58,795 nucleotides of DNA from Acidimicrobiales bacterium (GCA_022425325.1 JAKMFW010000079.1:1-58795), one strand, 5' to 3'; shown: positions 18,262 to 27,741, counted from the stretch's first letter. The notes: generated from the letters alone by a model not told the origin. Translations and numbers: made by a program.

Positions 18262-18347
18262 CGAAGAACGCGAGGAAACTCAGGCGCGCCGACAGAACGT
18301 GGGGCACTCGTCCCGCACACGTAGCGGGTCTGCCCTTGAGGGAACGC

Positions 18348-18956
18348 CTAGAACAGGCGACGCGTCATCAAACGACCGAGGATCGTTGATTTTGTCGCCG
18401 CCATCGTTTCCTGAACTGCTGGGTCGGCAAAGTTCGCGGTAGACGCTGCGAGCAGCGCATCCATGGAGTCTGCCCAGGTCACGACAACTCCATTGAATGG
18501 TGCAGGCCCGGACGCAATGACTTGCATCGCTGTCATACCCGCTGCGCCTGCACTGATGTGATTCCAATTCCGGGTGAAGTTCGATTCGGCCGTCTCGTCA
18601 TCAACAGGCTGACCAGCAACGTAGAGAACCGTCGCGTGGCTTGCGTCGCGAGTTCCAAATTCCGCCTGGATTCGCATCAAGCTTCGGCGCTCAACCTGCA
18701 CTCCGGCATCCCGCAACAGCCCCACAAGATCGCCGTCGCCGTAGATGGCGGCGTTCAGCGCCATTGCCGAATCTGCGGTGTCGACCTCAAACGCAACCAA
18801 GACCTGCCCAGCCATTTCGCCACCCATGACGACCTCGTTTGCCGTCACACTGTTCGCACCAAGCGAACGCATGCGATCGCCAGCCCACCCGGCACCAGCT
18901 TCGGCGAAAAGCTTCGAGTCGGACAACTGCGCAGCGACTGAATAGATGAACGGCAT
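18348..18956 (-). CDS. Unknown protein with two ferredoxin-like repeats
   Basis: The 202-residue product appears to contain two copies of one module: residues about 18-95 and about 125-202 both run through a helix, a strand ending VLVAFEVDTADS or GVVVTWADSMDA, a helix and a terminal RRSL/RRLF. This is the pattern of dimeric alpha-beta barrel proteins related to antibiotic-biosynthesis monooxygenase folds. No catalytic motif is evident. ATG 18956 begins MPFIYSV, a typical first strand. It stands alone between tRNA-Pro and an unassigned stretch. Confidence 0.6.
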   Translation of the reverse strand: MPFIYSVAAQLSDSKLFAEAGAGWAGDRMRSLGANSVTANEVVMGGEMAGQVLVAFEVDTADSAMALNAAIYGDGDLVGLLRDAGVQVERRSLMRIQAEFGTRDASHATVLYVAGQPVDDETAESNFTRNWNHISAGAAGMTAMQVIASGPAPFNGVVVTWADSMDALLAASTANFADPAVQETMAATKSTILGRLMTRRLF

Positions 18957-19357
18957 TTGGACTCCCCATCGTTGGGCCGTCCACACAACTTTCGTGGCAG
19001 CGAACGGCTGACTTCTGATCGGATGGTCCTGCAGAACCACGCGAAGATCAAGGCATCGGGAAAGAAATCGTTCAGATACCTCGCGCCCTGGCCTGCCGTT
19101 CTCATCGTTCCCTCAACGTCGCGGCCAACCGGGCGAACCATCTCATGCCGGAACTGTATGAACAACTCACCCCGGACGGTGATCGACGGTTCGCAGCCAG
19201 CCGACCGCTCGACGCAGACGCCATGCCGCCATCGAAACCAACGACCAAACATGGCTCACCTAGCGAATGAGCCCGTCCTACAAAATCTTGAGAAATGCTT
19301 CGAATGAAGAGCGAAACACGGCGCTGGGGCACCCAAGTGATGCGTCGGCGATGCTTG
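18957..19357. other. Unassigned stretch, no gene seen
   Basis: About 400 bases between the 202-residue unknown and the terminator of the DUF6777 gene. Short open frames on both strands have no ribosome binding site, no recognisable protein and atypical codon use. It may hold the promoter for the minus-strand gene ending at 18348. No repeat of the tRNA-Pro 3' end was found here. Confidence 0.4.
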
Positions 19358-19387
19358 CTCTCGCACGGAACCCGTTCCCTGCGAGAG
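19358..19387 (-). terminator. Hairpin downstream of the DUF6777 gene
   Basis: CTCTCGCA (19358-19365) pairs with TGCGAGAG (19380-19387), and inside it GGAAC (19367-19371) pairs with GTTCC (19374-19378) across a C-C mismatch. It lies 4 bases past the stop codon of the minus-strand gene. No T-run follows. Confidence 0.5.
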
Positions 19388-19391
19388 GGCT

Positions 19392-21875
19392 TCAGTCATC
19401 GAAGTAAACGGGGCAGCCGGGCTGGCCAGCGACCGGGGAGCCGGCGTCGATCGCCTCGTAGTGATACGTCGTGTCATAGGGGACCGGTCCCCCGACCGCT
19501 TCAATCTCGCCGTAGAAGTCGAGCCGCTCTCTCAGGGTTGCCGGCCAGTACGTCGTGGGGAACCCAAACTCATCCGACCAGAAACGGATCGCAAAGGTCT
19601 CACCGCTCACCGTTTTGGTGAGCGGCGGATAGCCGTCGAAGGTCACTGTCACCCGCCACGAATCGGGAAGGGGGTCACCTGGTCCGACGGACCAGGAAAC
19701 GTCAGCCCACGGGCGATCTTCGAGGCAGTCGACCACCATCTGCGATGAATAGAGTTCGAGCGGGCAGGCCTTGCGGTAGCTGTCGGTGAGCGTCTCGTAG
19801 GGAGCGCCGCCGATGCTCGCGATCGAGACATCAAAGGTTACGAAGCCAGCATTGTCCGGCCAGATGTAGGACGGGAATCCGCTCGGCGCAAGATCTTGCG
19901 GCTGCAACGAGGCCACCCATTCAGTCTGACCAGGAGTCGCCGGTGTCGAAGCCGAGTAGGTAAGAAGCCCGTAGTCGGCGGAGTCGACCGTCACCGTAAG
20001 CGTCCAACTGTCGGGAAGTGGATCTTCGGCTCGGGTGAACCAGCGAACCGTAAACGAATTCTGCTCCACATCGCATTGCCCGCTCAGAGACACATCAGCA
20101 ATCCGGTTCGGATCCGGGTCAGGATCAGGATCAGGATCAGGATCAGGATCAGGATCAGGATCAGGATCAGGATCAGGATCAGGATCAGGATCAGGATCAG
20201 GATCAGGATCAGTCTGCGTTATGACTGGGTCGCCAAAGCAAGGCGCCCACCCGGGAAGACCACGGTGGCTCTCAATGCCATAGGCGAAACCAACCGGCTC
20301 GCCAGCGGCATCAACCGGAGTCCAAAGCCCATCGATGAAGCGCCAAAGGGTCCCGTTCGGGCCTTCCCAAAGCGTCAGACTGTCACCGGTTTCGATCCAG
20401 CCCCACAACGACGTGTCGCAGTGGCAATCTTCGTCGTAGCCGGGAAGATCTTCGGTCGGTACCTGGTACTCGGTGTAGGCGACGCCAACGGGCTGATCTT
20501 GCGGCACCCAACCACCTTCGGAGTAGGGGTACCAGATGTTGCCGGTCGGGTCTTGCCAGACGTACCCGCCATTCGGGCCCGTCGTCCAACCCCACGGCGG
20601 GCATTCGAAGCACTCCGAAGTCCAGCCGGGCAGATCGGCGAAATCGGGAATCACAATGTCGTCAATCGGGTCGGTCAGGAGCTGTCGCCAACCTCCATCG
20701 GCGGCCGACCACACCCATGCGTTGCCGTCCTGCTCGACCCATACCCATCCGGTGTAGAGGTCTGACTCGCCAAACACCCAACCCCACGAACCATCCTCCG
20801 GGCATGGCGGGAAGCACTCGTCGAAGTCATAACCCTCGTCGTAGTCATACGTGACCGAGCTCGCGATCTCTTCGATCTCGCGCTCCCCCGGCGTGATGAC
20901 GACATAGGTCGTGATGCGCTGTTCACCCTCAGCTTCCGCCACATCGTCGGGTGTGCGATAGGTCCCGTCGCGATACTCGTACGACGACGAGCCCGACGAG
21001 TCACCGGGACATGGGTAACACTCTTCGCGGTAGCCGGGTACCAGCGTCTCGTCCTCGTAGGTCGCTTCACTGCCGTCGGTCGCGACCCACGTTCGAGACT
21101 CTTCGTACCAGCGGTACACCCCTTCCTCGGTTTCGAGGATCCAGCCGCCGTCGTTCTCCTGAAAGCCGTAGGGAGGGGTCGGAGGGCATTCGGGGACCGT
21201 GGTCGTCGGCACATCGGGGATCGTGGTCGTCGGAGGTTCCTCGCCTGGTGTGTCCGGCGGGATCAACGGGTTCCCACAGGCGCAGCGAGCTCGCGGAATG
21301 CCGTCTTCATCCACCAGCACAGCAGTGCCGGCCTCGAGAACCGCCTGGAACGGGGTCGCTCTTCCGTCGCGGTACCCGTGGTTGGTCACCAGCGTGTTTT
21401 CCAGCAGGATCGCCGGCTCGAGGCTCCGCAGGTAGTCCTCGAGCTCGGCCACAGTCAGTCCCTGCACCTCGGCCCACGCGCGGGCCATGTCCGGGTTCTC
21501 CCGCAGGAATTGGATCAACTGATCAACGTCGCAGACGTTCTCGTTCGTGCCGCCATAGAGGCCTGGACCGGCGACAACGACCCCGCTCCGGAGCCCCTCG
21601 TCTTCGACGTCAACAAGAACGTTGGCAACAGAGCGGGTGAACGGGTCGGGTCCGGGAGCGTCAGCCGGCTGAAAGAGGAAGTCCTCTCGGGGCGACAGCA
21701 CGGTCACATCATCGTCACCGCCATCATCACCGTCTGACAATGCTCGCGAGGCGAAGAAACCACCGACGATCGCAACAAGAAGAACGACAACACCGACGAC
21801 AACTCGCCGGGGGCCTCCTGGCGACAACGGAGCAGGCGAGGGCTGGTCAGCAGCGTCAGGCGGCAGATCACTCAT
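19392..21875 (-). CDS. Membrane-anchored DUF6777 protein with Asp-Pro repeat and Ig-like modules
   Basis: The 827-residue protein has a short cytoplasmic Pro-rich tail, one membrane segment (about 25-43), then a DUF6777 domain (about 85-205) with the typical CDVDQLIQFLRENP, VTNHGY, QAVLEAGTAVLVD and CACGNPL pieces. A Thr-Pro linker follows, then a Trp/Cys-rich region (about 215-545) in which phrases such as GYVWQDPTGNIWYPY and GWVWVEQDGNAWVW recur with CPP and CFEC pairs. Residues 556-589 are 17 Asp-Pro units; the end holds two similar Ig-like modules (about 597-700 and 703-825), each containing DPLPDSW. It is extracellular. Its role is unknown; surface adhesion or envelope sensing are guesses. 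Confidence 0.85.
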   Translation of the reverse strand: MSDLPPDAADQPSPAPLSPGGPRRVVVGVVVLLVAIVGGFFASRALSDGDDGGDDDVTVLSPREDFLFQPADAPGPDPFTRSVANVLVDVEDEGLRSGVVVAGPGLYGGTNENVCDVDQLIQFLRENPDMARAWAEVQGLTVAELEDYLRSLEPAILLENTLVTNHGYRDGRATPFQAVLEAGTAVLVDEDGIPRARCACGNPLIPPDTPGEEPPTTTIPDVPTTTVPECPPTPPYGFQENDGGWILETEEGVYRWYEESRTWVATDGSEATYEDETLVPGYREECYPCPGDSSGSSSYEYRDGTYRTPDDVAEAEGEQRITTYVVITPGEREIEEIASSVTYDYDEGYDFDECFPPCPEDGSWGWVFGESDLYTGWVWVEQDGNAWVWSAADGGWRQLLTDPIDDIVIPDFADLPGWTSECFECPPWGWTTGPNGGYVWQDPTGNIWYPYSEGGWVPQDQPVGVAYTEYQVPTEDLPGYDEDCHCDTSLWGWIETGDSLTLWEGPNGTLWRFIDGLWTPVDAAGEPVGFAYGIESHRGLPGWAPCFGDPVITQTDPDPDPDPDPDPDPDPDPDPDPDPDPDPDPDPDPNRIADVSLSGQCDVEQNSFTVRWFTRAEDPLPDSWTLTVTVDSADYGLLTYSASTPATPGQTEWVASLQPQDLAPSGFPSYIWPDNAGFVTFDVSIASIGGAPYETLTDSYRKACPLELYSSQMVVDCLEDRPWADVSWSVGPGDPLPDSWRVTVTFDGYPPLTKTVSGETFAIRFWSDEFGFPTTYWPATLRERLDFYGEIEAVGGPVPYDTTYHYEAIDAGSPVAGQPGCPVYFDD
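20109..20210. repeat. Hexanucleotide microsatellite coding for Asp-Pro repeats
   Basis: The plus strand holds 15 perfect copies of AGGATC at 20121-20210, preceded by two variant units from 20109. On the coding (minus) strand this is 17 Asp-Pro pairs. Because the unit is 6 bases, gain or loss of copies changes linker length without breaking the frame. It is not a CRISPR: no spacers. Confidence 0.95.
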
Positions 21876-21926
21876 CTCCGGGACATTAGTCGTGTCGCGC
21901 GAGGCCGTTCTTGCGGCGGCTGCCGA

Positions 21927-24362
21927 TCAGGTCAGGACGTCGGCGATCGCAAGGTCGGTGATCTCATCGTCGGTGAAACCGAGGAGATCCTTCAGAATCT
22001 GCTCGTTGTGCTCGCCGATCGTCGGCCCGGCTCGCCACGGGGCGTGGGGCGTCGCCGAGAAATGGCTGACCGGCCCATCGAAGCGGGACTCGATCGCCCG
22101 ATGCCCGAGCGCCGTGAAGAATCCACGGTGGGTGAGCTGTGGATCGCGGATGAGGTCCGTGGCTCTCAGCGAGACGTAGGCAGGGCACCCGGCGGCGAGC
22201 AGGGCGGACTGGGTATCGAACGGATCCTGATCGGCGAGCCACGCAGCGAATCCAGCCTCGATCTCGGCGCGCGCAGCGAGTCGGGCCGCTCGGTCCAGAT
22301 GACCGAACGCCCGCATCGGCTCGGCGACGGAAACGAGACCGGCCCAGTGCGCATCGGAGATCACCGACACGACGAGGTACCGCTCGCTCCCGGCAGCACG
22401 GAACACGCCGCTCGGGGCACCGGCCTCCGCTGCCGTGCCCGGCCGTTCGAGCAGGTTGCCCGTGGCGGCGTACTCGCTCACCAACGGACCAAGATGGTGC
22501 ACGCCCGCCTCGTTCTGTGAGACGTCGATGTACTGCCCGATGCCAACCCGGTCGCGGTGGCGTAACGCTGCGACGAGCGCGGCGAGCGCAAAGCGAGGCG
22601 ACACGAAGTCGGTGTAGGCCCCCCACGGGGCGATCGGCGAACGATCAGGCCAGCCGGTGACGTCGACGTAACCGGCCATGGCCCCACCCTGGAGACCGAA
22701 ACCGATCATCGTCGCTTCGGGTCCGGTCTGGCCTCGCATGGAGGTCGACAGCATCACCGCCCGAGGATTCCGGGCGTGGACCTGCTCCCACCCGAAGCCG
22801 TGGCGGGCGGCCATACCGGGCCGGAAGTTCTCGACGACGACATCGGCCCAATCGATCAGCCGATCGATCACGGCCCGGGCTTCGGGCTTGGCGAAGTTGC
22901 AGGCCAGACCGAGCTTGCTTTGGTTGGCGTTCGCGGCGGGCAGGCCCGTCTCCGGCGTGAACTGATCGCCGAAGTACGGCGGCAACCATCGCATCGTGTC
23001 GACGCGGGTCATGGTCTCGGCATGCACGACCGTGGCGCCGTGGTTCGCGAGTTCGCGCGTGATAAGCGGGCCGGCGGCCATCCACGTGAGGTCGGCAACC
23101 TTGAGTCCAGCGAAGACGCCTGATCGAGGTTCGGTGTGAATCGCGGCGGGTGCCGGCTGCACCGGTTCCGGGATCGACTCGAGCAACATCTGGTCGGCGC
23201 CGAGGACGGGCGCACCACCCTCGTAGACAATCGGCGTTTCGCTCAGCACGGCAAACGGACCGGGCAGTGGAAGCCCGTCCACGTCGACCCAGAAGTCACG
23301 GGCGAGCAATTGCGGATCGGCGAGCAGATCCTTGGCATTGTTCGCCGGCGCGATCAGCAGTTTGTCGGTGACTGAGCGGGCATGGATCTCGGCCTTGGTC
23401 TTCGTCTTCAGGAAATCGAGCACGGCGCGCATGGCCCGGGCGCCCATCTCGACGGGCAACTCCCCCGTCTTCATCTCGTCGATCCACGGTTCCCAATCAC
23501 GACCGCAGAGATCCTCATCGAGAACGCCCTCGTTCTCGAGCCACCGGATGGCGGCGGCAAACGCCGCATTGCCCTGCGCACCCAGCACGAAGGTCATCAC
23601 GACGAACCCGTCGGCACACGGCTCGACGACCGGGTTTCGCACGCCGGGCACGACCTCTCCACCACGATCGGAGGGTCCATCGGCGCGATCGTCACCCGAG
23701 AAGGTCGGGTTGCGGTCGACGGCCGCGTAGCTCGCCGTCCACAGCAGGGTTCCGACCACGGCGGCCTGCGTGGAGGTGTCGAGGTGTTGGCCGAGACCGG
23801 ATCGCTCGCGCTCGTAGATCGCCGTGATGGCATCGGCGGCCGCCTGAACGGCACCGTGATTGGCCATCTCCGGAAACCCGATCGGCAACGGTGGGCGATC
23901 ACGATCACCCTGGTGGTTCAAGAATCCGCCCGCAGCCGACAGGGTCATGTCCGTCGCAGGCGCATCGGCCAGTGGACCGGTGGCACCGAACGGAGTGATG
24001 CTGACGTGGACCAAGCGGGGGTATGCGTCGGCGACATCATCGATGCTGACGCCCCAGGCGGTCCGCTCGGCGGAGGTCGCCGTCTCGAGCAGGATGTCGG
24101 CACTCGCCAGCAGACGGTGCAGCGCGTCGATGCCGTCCGCGGTCTGAAGATCGAGCACGACACTGCGCTTGCCGCGACCCCACACCCGCCAGTGAAAGCT
24201 CGTACCGTCGGCGTCGCCCGCGCCGCGGTGTCGCGATGCACACCCGGACGGCGGTTCGACCTTGATCACCTCGGCACCGAGATCAGCGAGAACGCGGCCC
24301 GCCGCCTCACCGAAATCATCGGTCAGGTCGATGACGCGAAGGTCGGAGAGCAGGGTGCTCAT
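21927..24362 (-). CDS. Double-domain CaiB/BaiF (family III) CoA-transferase
   Basis: The 811-residue protein is two fused CaiB/BaiF domains (about 1-375 and 415-811); single enzymes are about 400 residues. Each half starts with the family opening (LSDLRVIDLTDDFGEAAGRVLADLGAEVIKVEPP; FAGLKVADLTWMAAGPLITREL) and holds the GxGQxxD motif with the catalytic Asp (GLGQHLDTS; GIGQYIDVS). Family III enzymes move CoA between carboxylic acids. The gene overlaps the upstream DinB-fold gene by TGATG. The fused form may replace the usual dimer. Confidence 0.9.
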   Translation of the reverse strand: MSTLLSDLRVIDLTDDFGEAAGRVLADLGAEVIKVEPPSGCASRHRGAGDADGTSFHWRVWGRGKRSVVLDLQTADGIDALHRLLASADILLETATSAERTAWGVSIDDVADAYPRLVHVSITPFGATGPLADAPATDMTLSAAGGFLNHQGDRDRPPLPIGFPEMANHGAVQAAADAITAIYERERSGLGQHLDTSTQAAVVGTLLWTASYAAVDRNPTFSGDDRADGPSDRGGEVVPGVRNPVVEPCADGFVVMTFVLGAQGNAAFAAAIRWLENEGVLDEDLCGRDWEPWIDEMKTGELPVEMGARAMRAVLDFLKTKTKAEIHARSVTDKLLIAPANNAKDLLADPQLLARDFWVDVDGLPLPGPFAVLSETPIVYEGGAPVLGADQMLLESIPEPVQPAPAAIHTEPRSGVFAGLKVADLTWMAAGPLITRELANHGATVVHAETMTRVDTMRWLPPYFGDQFTPETGLPAANANQSKLGLACNFAKPEARAVIDRLIDWADVVVENFRPGMAARHGFGWEQVHARNPRAVMLSTSMRGQTGPEATMIGFGLQGGAMAGYVDVTGWPDRSPIAPWGAYTDFVSPRFALAALVAALRHRDRVGIGQYIDVSQNEAGVHHLGPLVSEYAATGNLLERPGTAAEAGAPSGVFRAAGSERYLVVSVISDAHWAGLVSVAEPMRAFGHLDRAARLAARAEIEAGFAAWLADQDPFDTQSALLAAGCPAYVSLRATDLIRDPQLTHRGFFTALGHRAIESRFDGPVSHFSATPHAPWRAGPTIGEHNEQILKDLLGFTDDEITDLAIADVLT

Positions 24363-24985
24363 CAGCGCTGTGCCAGCACGTTGCGGCCGGGGCCGTCGAG
24401 TCGGTCGAGCCACACGGACCGGCCGCAGGCAGCGAGGATGATTGCTGCTGCCGGCCCGCGAACTTCGGGGCCGGTGCCGTAGTGCCAGTCGATGTCGGTG
24501 GCGATCATCCGCACGTCGCGCACCCGTTCGGCACATCCGATGAATCGGGTTGCCTGCGGGATGCCGTCCGCAAGCCAGCGGAGCCGGGCCTCATCGGTCG
24601 GCACCTCCCGGCCCACAGCCAGGGCGATGTCGTGGTGATGGACGAAGGCATCGATCCCCCCATCGGAGGACTTGGTGGTCGGGGCGACCGCATCCGAGAC
24701 CGCCACCCGGCGCAACGCCTCGAGGTGCTCGGCGATCGGCCGTTCGCCGACCTTGCGAGCATGGGTCGCCATGAAACGGTGGATGTCACCCCGAGCCTTG
24801 AGCATCCCCACGATCGCAGTGCCGAGACCGAGGGTGACGTTGAAGTTCACGTGAGCGACGACATCGCGCGCCCGCCAACCGACCGCCAACGAGGGCGTAT
24901 CCCAGTCGCGTGGATCGAGTTGCTCAACCGTTCTGAGCAGTGAGGCCCGCTCGGCAAGCAGCTTTGCTTTGTCGTTGTCGGCCAC
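24362..24985 (-). CDS. Maleylpyruvate isomerase/DinB-fold protein
   Basis: The 207-residue protein has the N-terminal pattern of the mycothiol-dependent maleylpyruvate isomerase family: LRTVEQLDPRDWDTPSLAVGW, then RDVVAHVNFN (about 39-48) and a later HHHDIALAVGREVP, which together offer the three histidines that bind a metal. The family carries out thiol-dependent isomerisation or transfer reactions. GTG 24985 is the start. It is coupled to the CoA-transferase gene and divergent from an MFS gene. Confidence 0.75.
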   Translation of the reverse strand: MADNDKAKLLAERASLLRTVEQLDPRDWDTPSLAVGWRARDVVAHVNFNVTLGLGTAIVGMLKARGDIHRFMATHARKVGERPIAEHLEALRRVAVSDAVAPTTKSSDGGIDAFVHHHDIALAVGREVPTDEARLRWLADGIPQATRFIGCAERVRDVRMIATDIDWHYGTGPEVRGPAAAIILAACGRSVWLDRLDGPGRNVLAQR

Positions 24986-25062
24986 GTGTTCTCCTCCGGT
25001 GTCGGCGAGATGCTCGCATCGGATCTGGGTCGGCGCAACGACGCCCGCTACGGTCGACGTTG

Positions 25063-26310
25063 ATGACGGATACGCCGGAACCCACGGGACGCTTCGCCTC
25101 CCTGGCGATCCCCGAGTTCCGTCGTCTCTGGTGGGGCGGCGTCTTCGTCTTCCTCGCGATGCAGACCCAGCAGATCGCCCGGAGCTGGCTGGCCTACGAA
25201 CTCACCGGCACCAACACGGCGCTCGGCGGTGTGCTGATCGGCTTTGGTGTTGCCGGACTAGTCGCGATCCCGACCGGTGGCGTTCTCGCCGACCGGTTCA
25301 CGAAGCGCACCATCCTCGTCACCACCCAGCTGGTTAACACCGTGACGGCGGTGCTGATTGCGGTTGCGATCGAAACCGACGTGATCGCCTACTGGATGAT
25401 CGTGGCAGCCTCGGTCGTCGGCGGCTCCACGATCTCGATCCTGGCGCCGGCTCGGATGGCACTGTCGGCGGAGATCGTCAGCCGGGACGGACTCACGAAC
25501 GCAATCATGCTCGGCACCATGAGCGCTCAGGTCACCCGCGTGGTCGGCCCCGCAGCCGCCGGTGTGATGATCGGCATTTCGGTCATCGGGGTCGCCGGCG
25601 TGTACTGGGTTTCGGCCGTGCTTTCGCTCATCGCGGTGGGCTTGTCGATCACGCTCCCTGAGGGCGCTCCCCGATTCGCCCGCGACACCGGCCCGCTCGA
25701 GGATCTGAAGGAAGGCATCCGCTACACCCGATCGAAGCCCGAGCTGGTGCGGCTCCTGGTGATGTCACTCGGTGTCGTGATGTTCGGCTTCGCGCACCAA
25801 GCCTTTCTCCCGACGGTCGTCGCCGACCTGTTCGGCCGCAGTGCGGGCAGCCTCGGCTTGCTCACGACCGTCGCCGCTGTCGGTGCCGTGATCACCTCGG
25901 TGGCGTTGGCCAACACGCCGAGAGAACAGCTCCGTCGTCGGCAGGACACCGCGGCGTACATGTTCGGTGGAGCGATCGTCTTGTTCGCAGTGATGCCGAA
26001 CTTCGGGCTCGCGCTCGGCGCCATGTTCCTCGTCGGCTGCGGCATGTCGGCCTTCCAGTCGCTCAACGGATCGCTGATCTTGTCGAGCGCCGACATGGAG
26101 TACCACGGACGCGTGCAGTCGCTCATCATGTTGAGCTTCTCGGCCTTCGGTCTTGCCGCCCTGCCCTTCGGTGTCATCGCCGACCGGGTCGGGCTTCGTG
26201 AGACGATGGTCGGTATGGGGATCGCCGTGATCCTCACCGCCGCCCACAGCACATGGTGGCGGCGCCGCATCGTCGCCGCCCGCACTCCCGACCCGCTCGA
26301 GTCACTCTGA
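25063..26310 (+). CDS. Major facilitator superfamily transporter
   Basis: The 415-residue protein has about 12 hydrophobic segments. The motif DRFTKRTILV after the third segment is the MFS loop signature (D-R-x-x-[KR]-R). It resembles the MFS_3/EntS-type exporters, with FRRLWWGG at the first segment. The substrate is unknown; export of a small metabolite or drug is likely. ATG 25063 begins MTDTPEPTG. It is followed after 8 bases by a SnoaL-like gene. Confidence 0.88.
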   Translation: MTDTPEPTGRFASLAIPEFRRLWWGGVFVFLAMQTQQIARSWLAYELTGTNTALGGVLIGFGVAGLVAIPTGGVLADRFTKRTILVTTQLVNTVTAVLIAVAIETDVIAYWMIVAASVVGGSTISILAPARMALSAEIVSRDGLTNAIMLGTMSAQVTRVVGPAAAGVMIGISVIGVAGVYWVSAVLSLIAVGLSITLPEGAPRFARDTGPLEDLKEGIRYTRSKPELVRLLVMSLGVVMFGFAHQAFLPTVVADLFGRSAGSLGLLTTVAAVGAVITSVALANTPREQLRRRQDTAAYMFGGAIVLFAVMPNFGLALGAMFLVGCGMSAFQSLNGSLILSSADMEYHGRVQSLIMLSFSAFGLAALPFGVIADRVGLRETMVGMGIAVILTAAHSTWWRRRIVAARTPDPLESL

Positions 26311-26318
26311 GGAATCCC

Positions 26319-26696
26319 ATGTCCGACCCGACGACGACATCGAACAACGTCCTGGTCCGCTGCTGGCAGGCTCTCTGGATCGACGGCGACACCGACACCG
26401 CGCTCGGCTGTCTGCATGACCCTTACGTTCGTCACGGCGTCGACGGGCCGCCGACGATGAGCCCGGAGGCGTACGTCGCTCATGTCAGCAAGGTCACTAG
26501 CGACCTGCGCGGCACCTCGATCGATGTCAACCACCTGCACGAGGTCGGTGACATGCTGTACGCCCGCTTCACGATGCGAGGCGTCAACGTCACGACCGGC
26601 GGCACGATCGCGATCGCCTGGATCGGCCACTACCGGCTCGTCGACGGCAAACTCGCCGAGTCCTGGACGATGCGCCAGAGCGACTTCGCATGGTGA
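26319..26696 (+). CDS. SnoaL-like (NTF2-fold) protein
   Basis: The 125-residue protein has the SnoaL/NTF2 pattern: an N-terminal helix ending in WIDGDTDTALGCLHDPYVRHG, a middle VARFTMRG-like strand (YARFTMRGVN) and the closing strand GHYRLVDGKLAESW. Proteins of this fold bind small hydrophobic ligands and may be isomerases, cyclases or hydrolases. ATG 26319 follows GAGGAA. It is probably cotranscribed with the MFS gene. Confidence 0.78.
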   Translation: MSDPTTTSNNVLVRCWQALWIDGDTDTALGCLHDPYVRHGVDGPPTMSPEAYVAHVSKVTSDLRGTSIDVNHLHEVGDMLYARFTMRGVNVTTGGTIAIAWIGHYRLVDGKLAESWTMRQSDFAW

Positions 26697-26718
26697 GCAA
26701 CGAACTCTGGGGCGCGCC

Positions 26719-27741
26719 GTGAAGGCCTTTCCGGCTCGAGACCGACGCCGTCGTGTCGAGAACGACCCGTGGCGCCGCGTGCGCGTCGGGGTGAGCATGC
26801 TCTCGGGCGTCACCGTGATCGGGTTCATCGGTTATCTGCTGCTCGGGCTCAGTGCCTTCGACGCGATCTACATGACCGTGATCACGATCACGACGGTCGG
26901 CTTCTCCGAGATCGGTGCTCCCGAGGAGATCACAGCCGCCTACCAGGCCTTCACGCTGCTGCTTGCGCTCTTCGGCGTCGGCACCGCGCTCTACACCCTT
27001 GGTGTCTCGTTCGAGGCGCTCGTCGAGGGTTCCATCAACGACGGATTCCAGATCCGGAGAGGACTCCGCATGATCGACAAGAAGTCGAATCACATCATCG
27101 TCGTGGGCAACGGCCGCGTCGGACAGGCCATCGTCCACTATGTCGGCCGACACGGTGCCGAGGTCGTGCTGGTCGACCGCGAGCCGCAACCCGACAGCGA
27201 CTGGCCTGTCGTCATCGGTGAAGCCACCGAGGACGAGACCCTGCGCAGCGCCGGTATCGAGCGGGCAACCACCCTCATCGCAGCGCTCGACTCCGATGCC
27301 GACAATGTGTACGTCACGCTTTCGGCTCGAGCGCTCAACCCGGCGCTTCATATCGTCGCCCGCACCGACCACCAGCACAACGAGGCCAAGTTCTTCCAGG
27401 CAGGCGCTGATCGGGTGGTCAATCCCTACGAGATCGGCGGCAGCCGCATGGGAGCCCTCGCTCTACACCCAACGTTGGCCGAGTTCCTCGATGAGGTGCT
27501 GCACGACGACAGCCACGGCGTGGCCGTCGACGAGATCGAGGTCCCGCCGACGTCGCCCGCTGTCGGGAAACCGCTTGGCGATCTTGTCGGGCCCGGTGGG
27601 CAGCCGCTCGTCATCGCCCTGCGCGACGCCGACCACGGCTATGTCGCAAATCCGTCATCATCGACACCGGTACCTGCAGGAACGGTCCTCGTCGTGCTGG
27701 GATCGAGCGCCGACGTCGCAGCGCTCGCTACGCGAGTCTGA
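26719..27741 (+). CDS. Potassium channel with RCK (TrkA-N/TrkA-C) domains
   Basis: The 340-residue protein has two membrane segments around a pore helix with selectivity sequence TITTVGFSE (about 53-61), then a RCK-N domain beginning IIVVGNGRVGQAIVHYVG (about 124-141) with Rossmann nucleotide binding, and a C-terminal RCK-C domain containing VGKPLGDLVGPGGQPLVIALR. The TVGF filter instead of TVGY is common in prokaryotic K+ channels. It is a ligand-gated K+ channel subunit. GTG 26719 gives a basic N-terminus (KAFPARDRRRRVE) as expected for a cytoplasmic start. Confidence 0.9.
   Translation: MKAFPARDRRRRVENDPWRRVRVGVSMLSGVTVIGFIGYLLLGLSAFDAIYMTVITITTVGFSEIGAPEEITAAYQAFTLLLALFGVGTALYTLGVSFEALVEGSINDGFQIRRGLRMIDKKSNHIIVVGNGRVGQAIVHYVGRHGAEVVLVDREPQPDSDWPVVIGEATEDETLRSAGIERATTLIAALDSDADNVYVTLSARALNPALHIVARTDHQHNEAKFFQAGADRVVNPYEIGGSRMGALALHPTLAEFLDEVLHDDSHGVAVDEIEVPPTSPAVGKPLGDLVGPGGQPLVIALRDADHGYVANPSSSTPVPAGTVLVVLGSSADVAALATRV

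Noticed and set aside
18957-19307. 116-codon plus-strand open frame in the unassigned stretch
   Set aside because: No ribosome binding site, no recognisable sequence and a composition unlike the neighbouring genes.
20109-20210. CRISPR array
   Set aside because: The hexamers are directly adjacent with no spacers and lie inside a coding frame.
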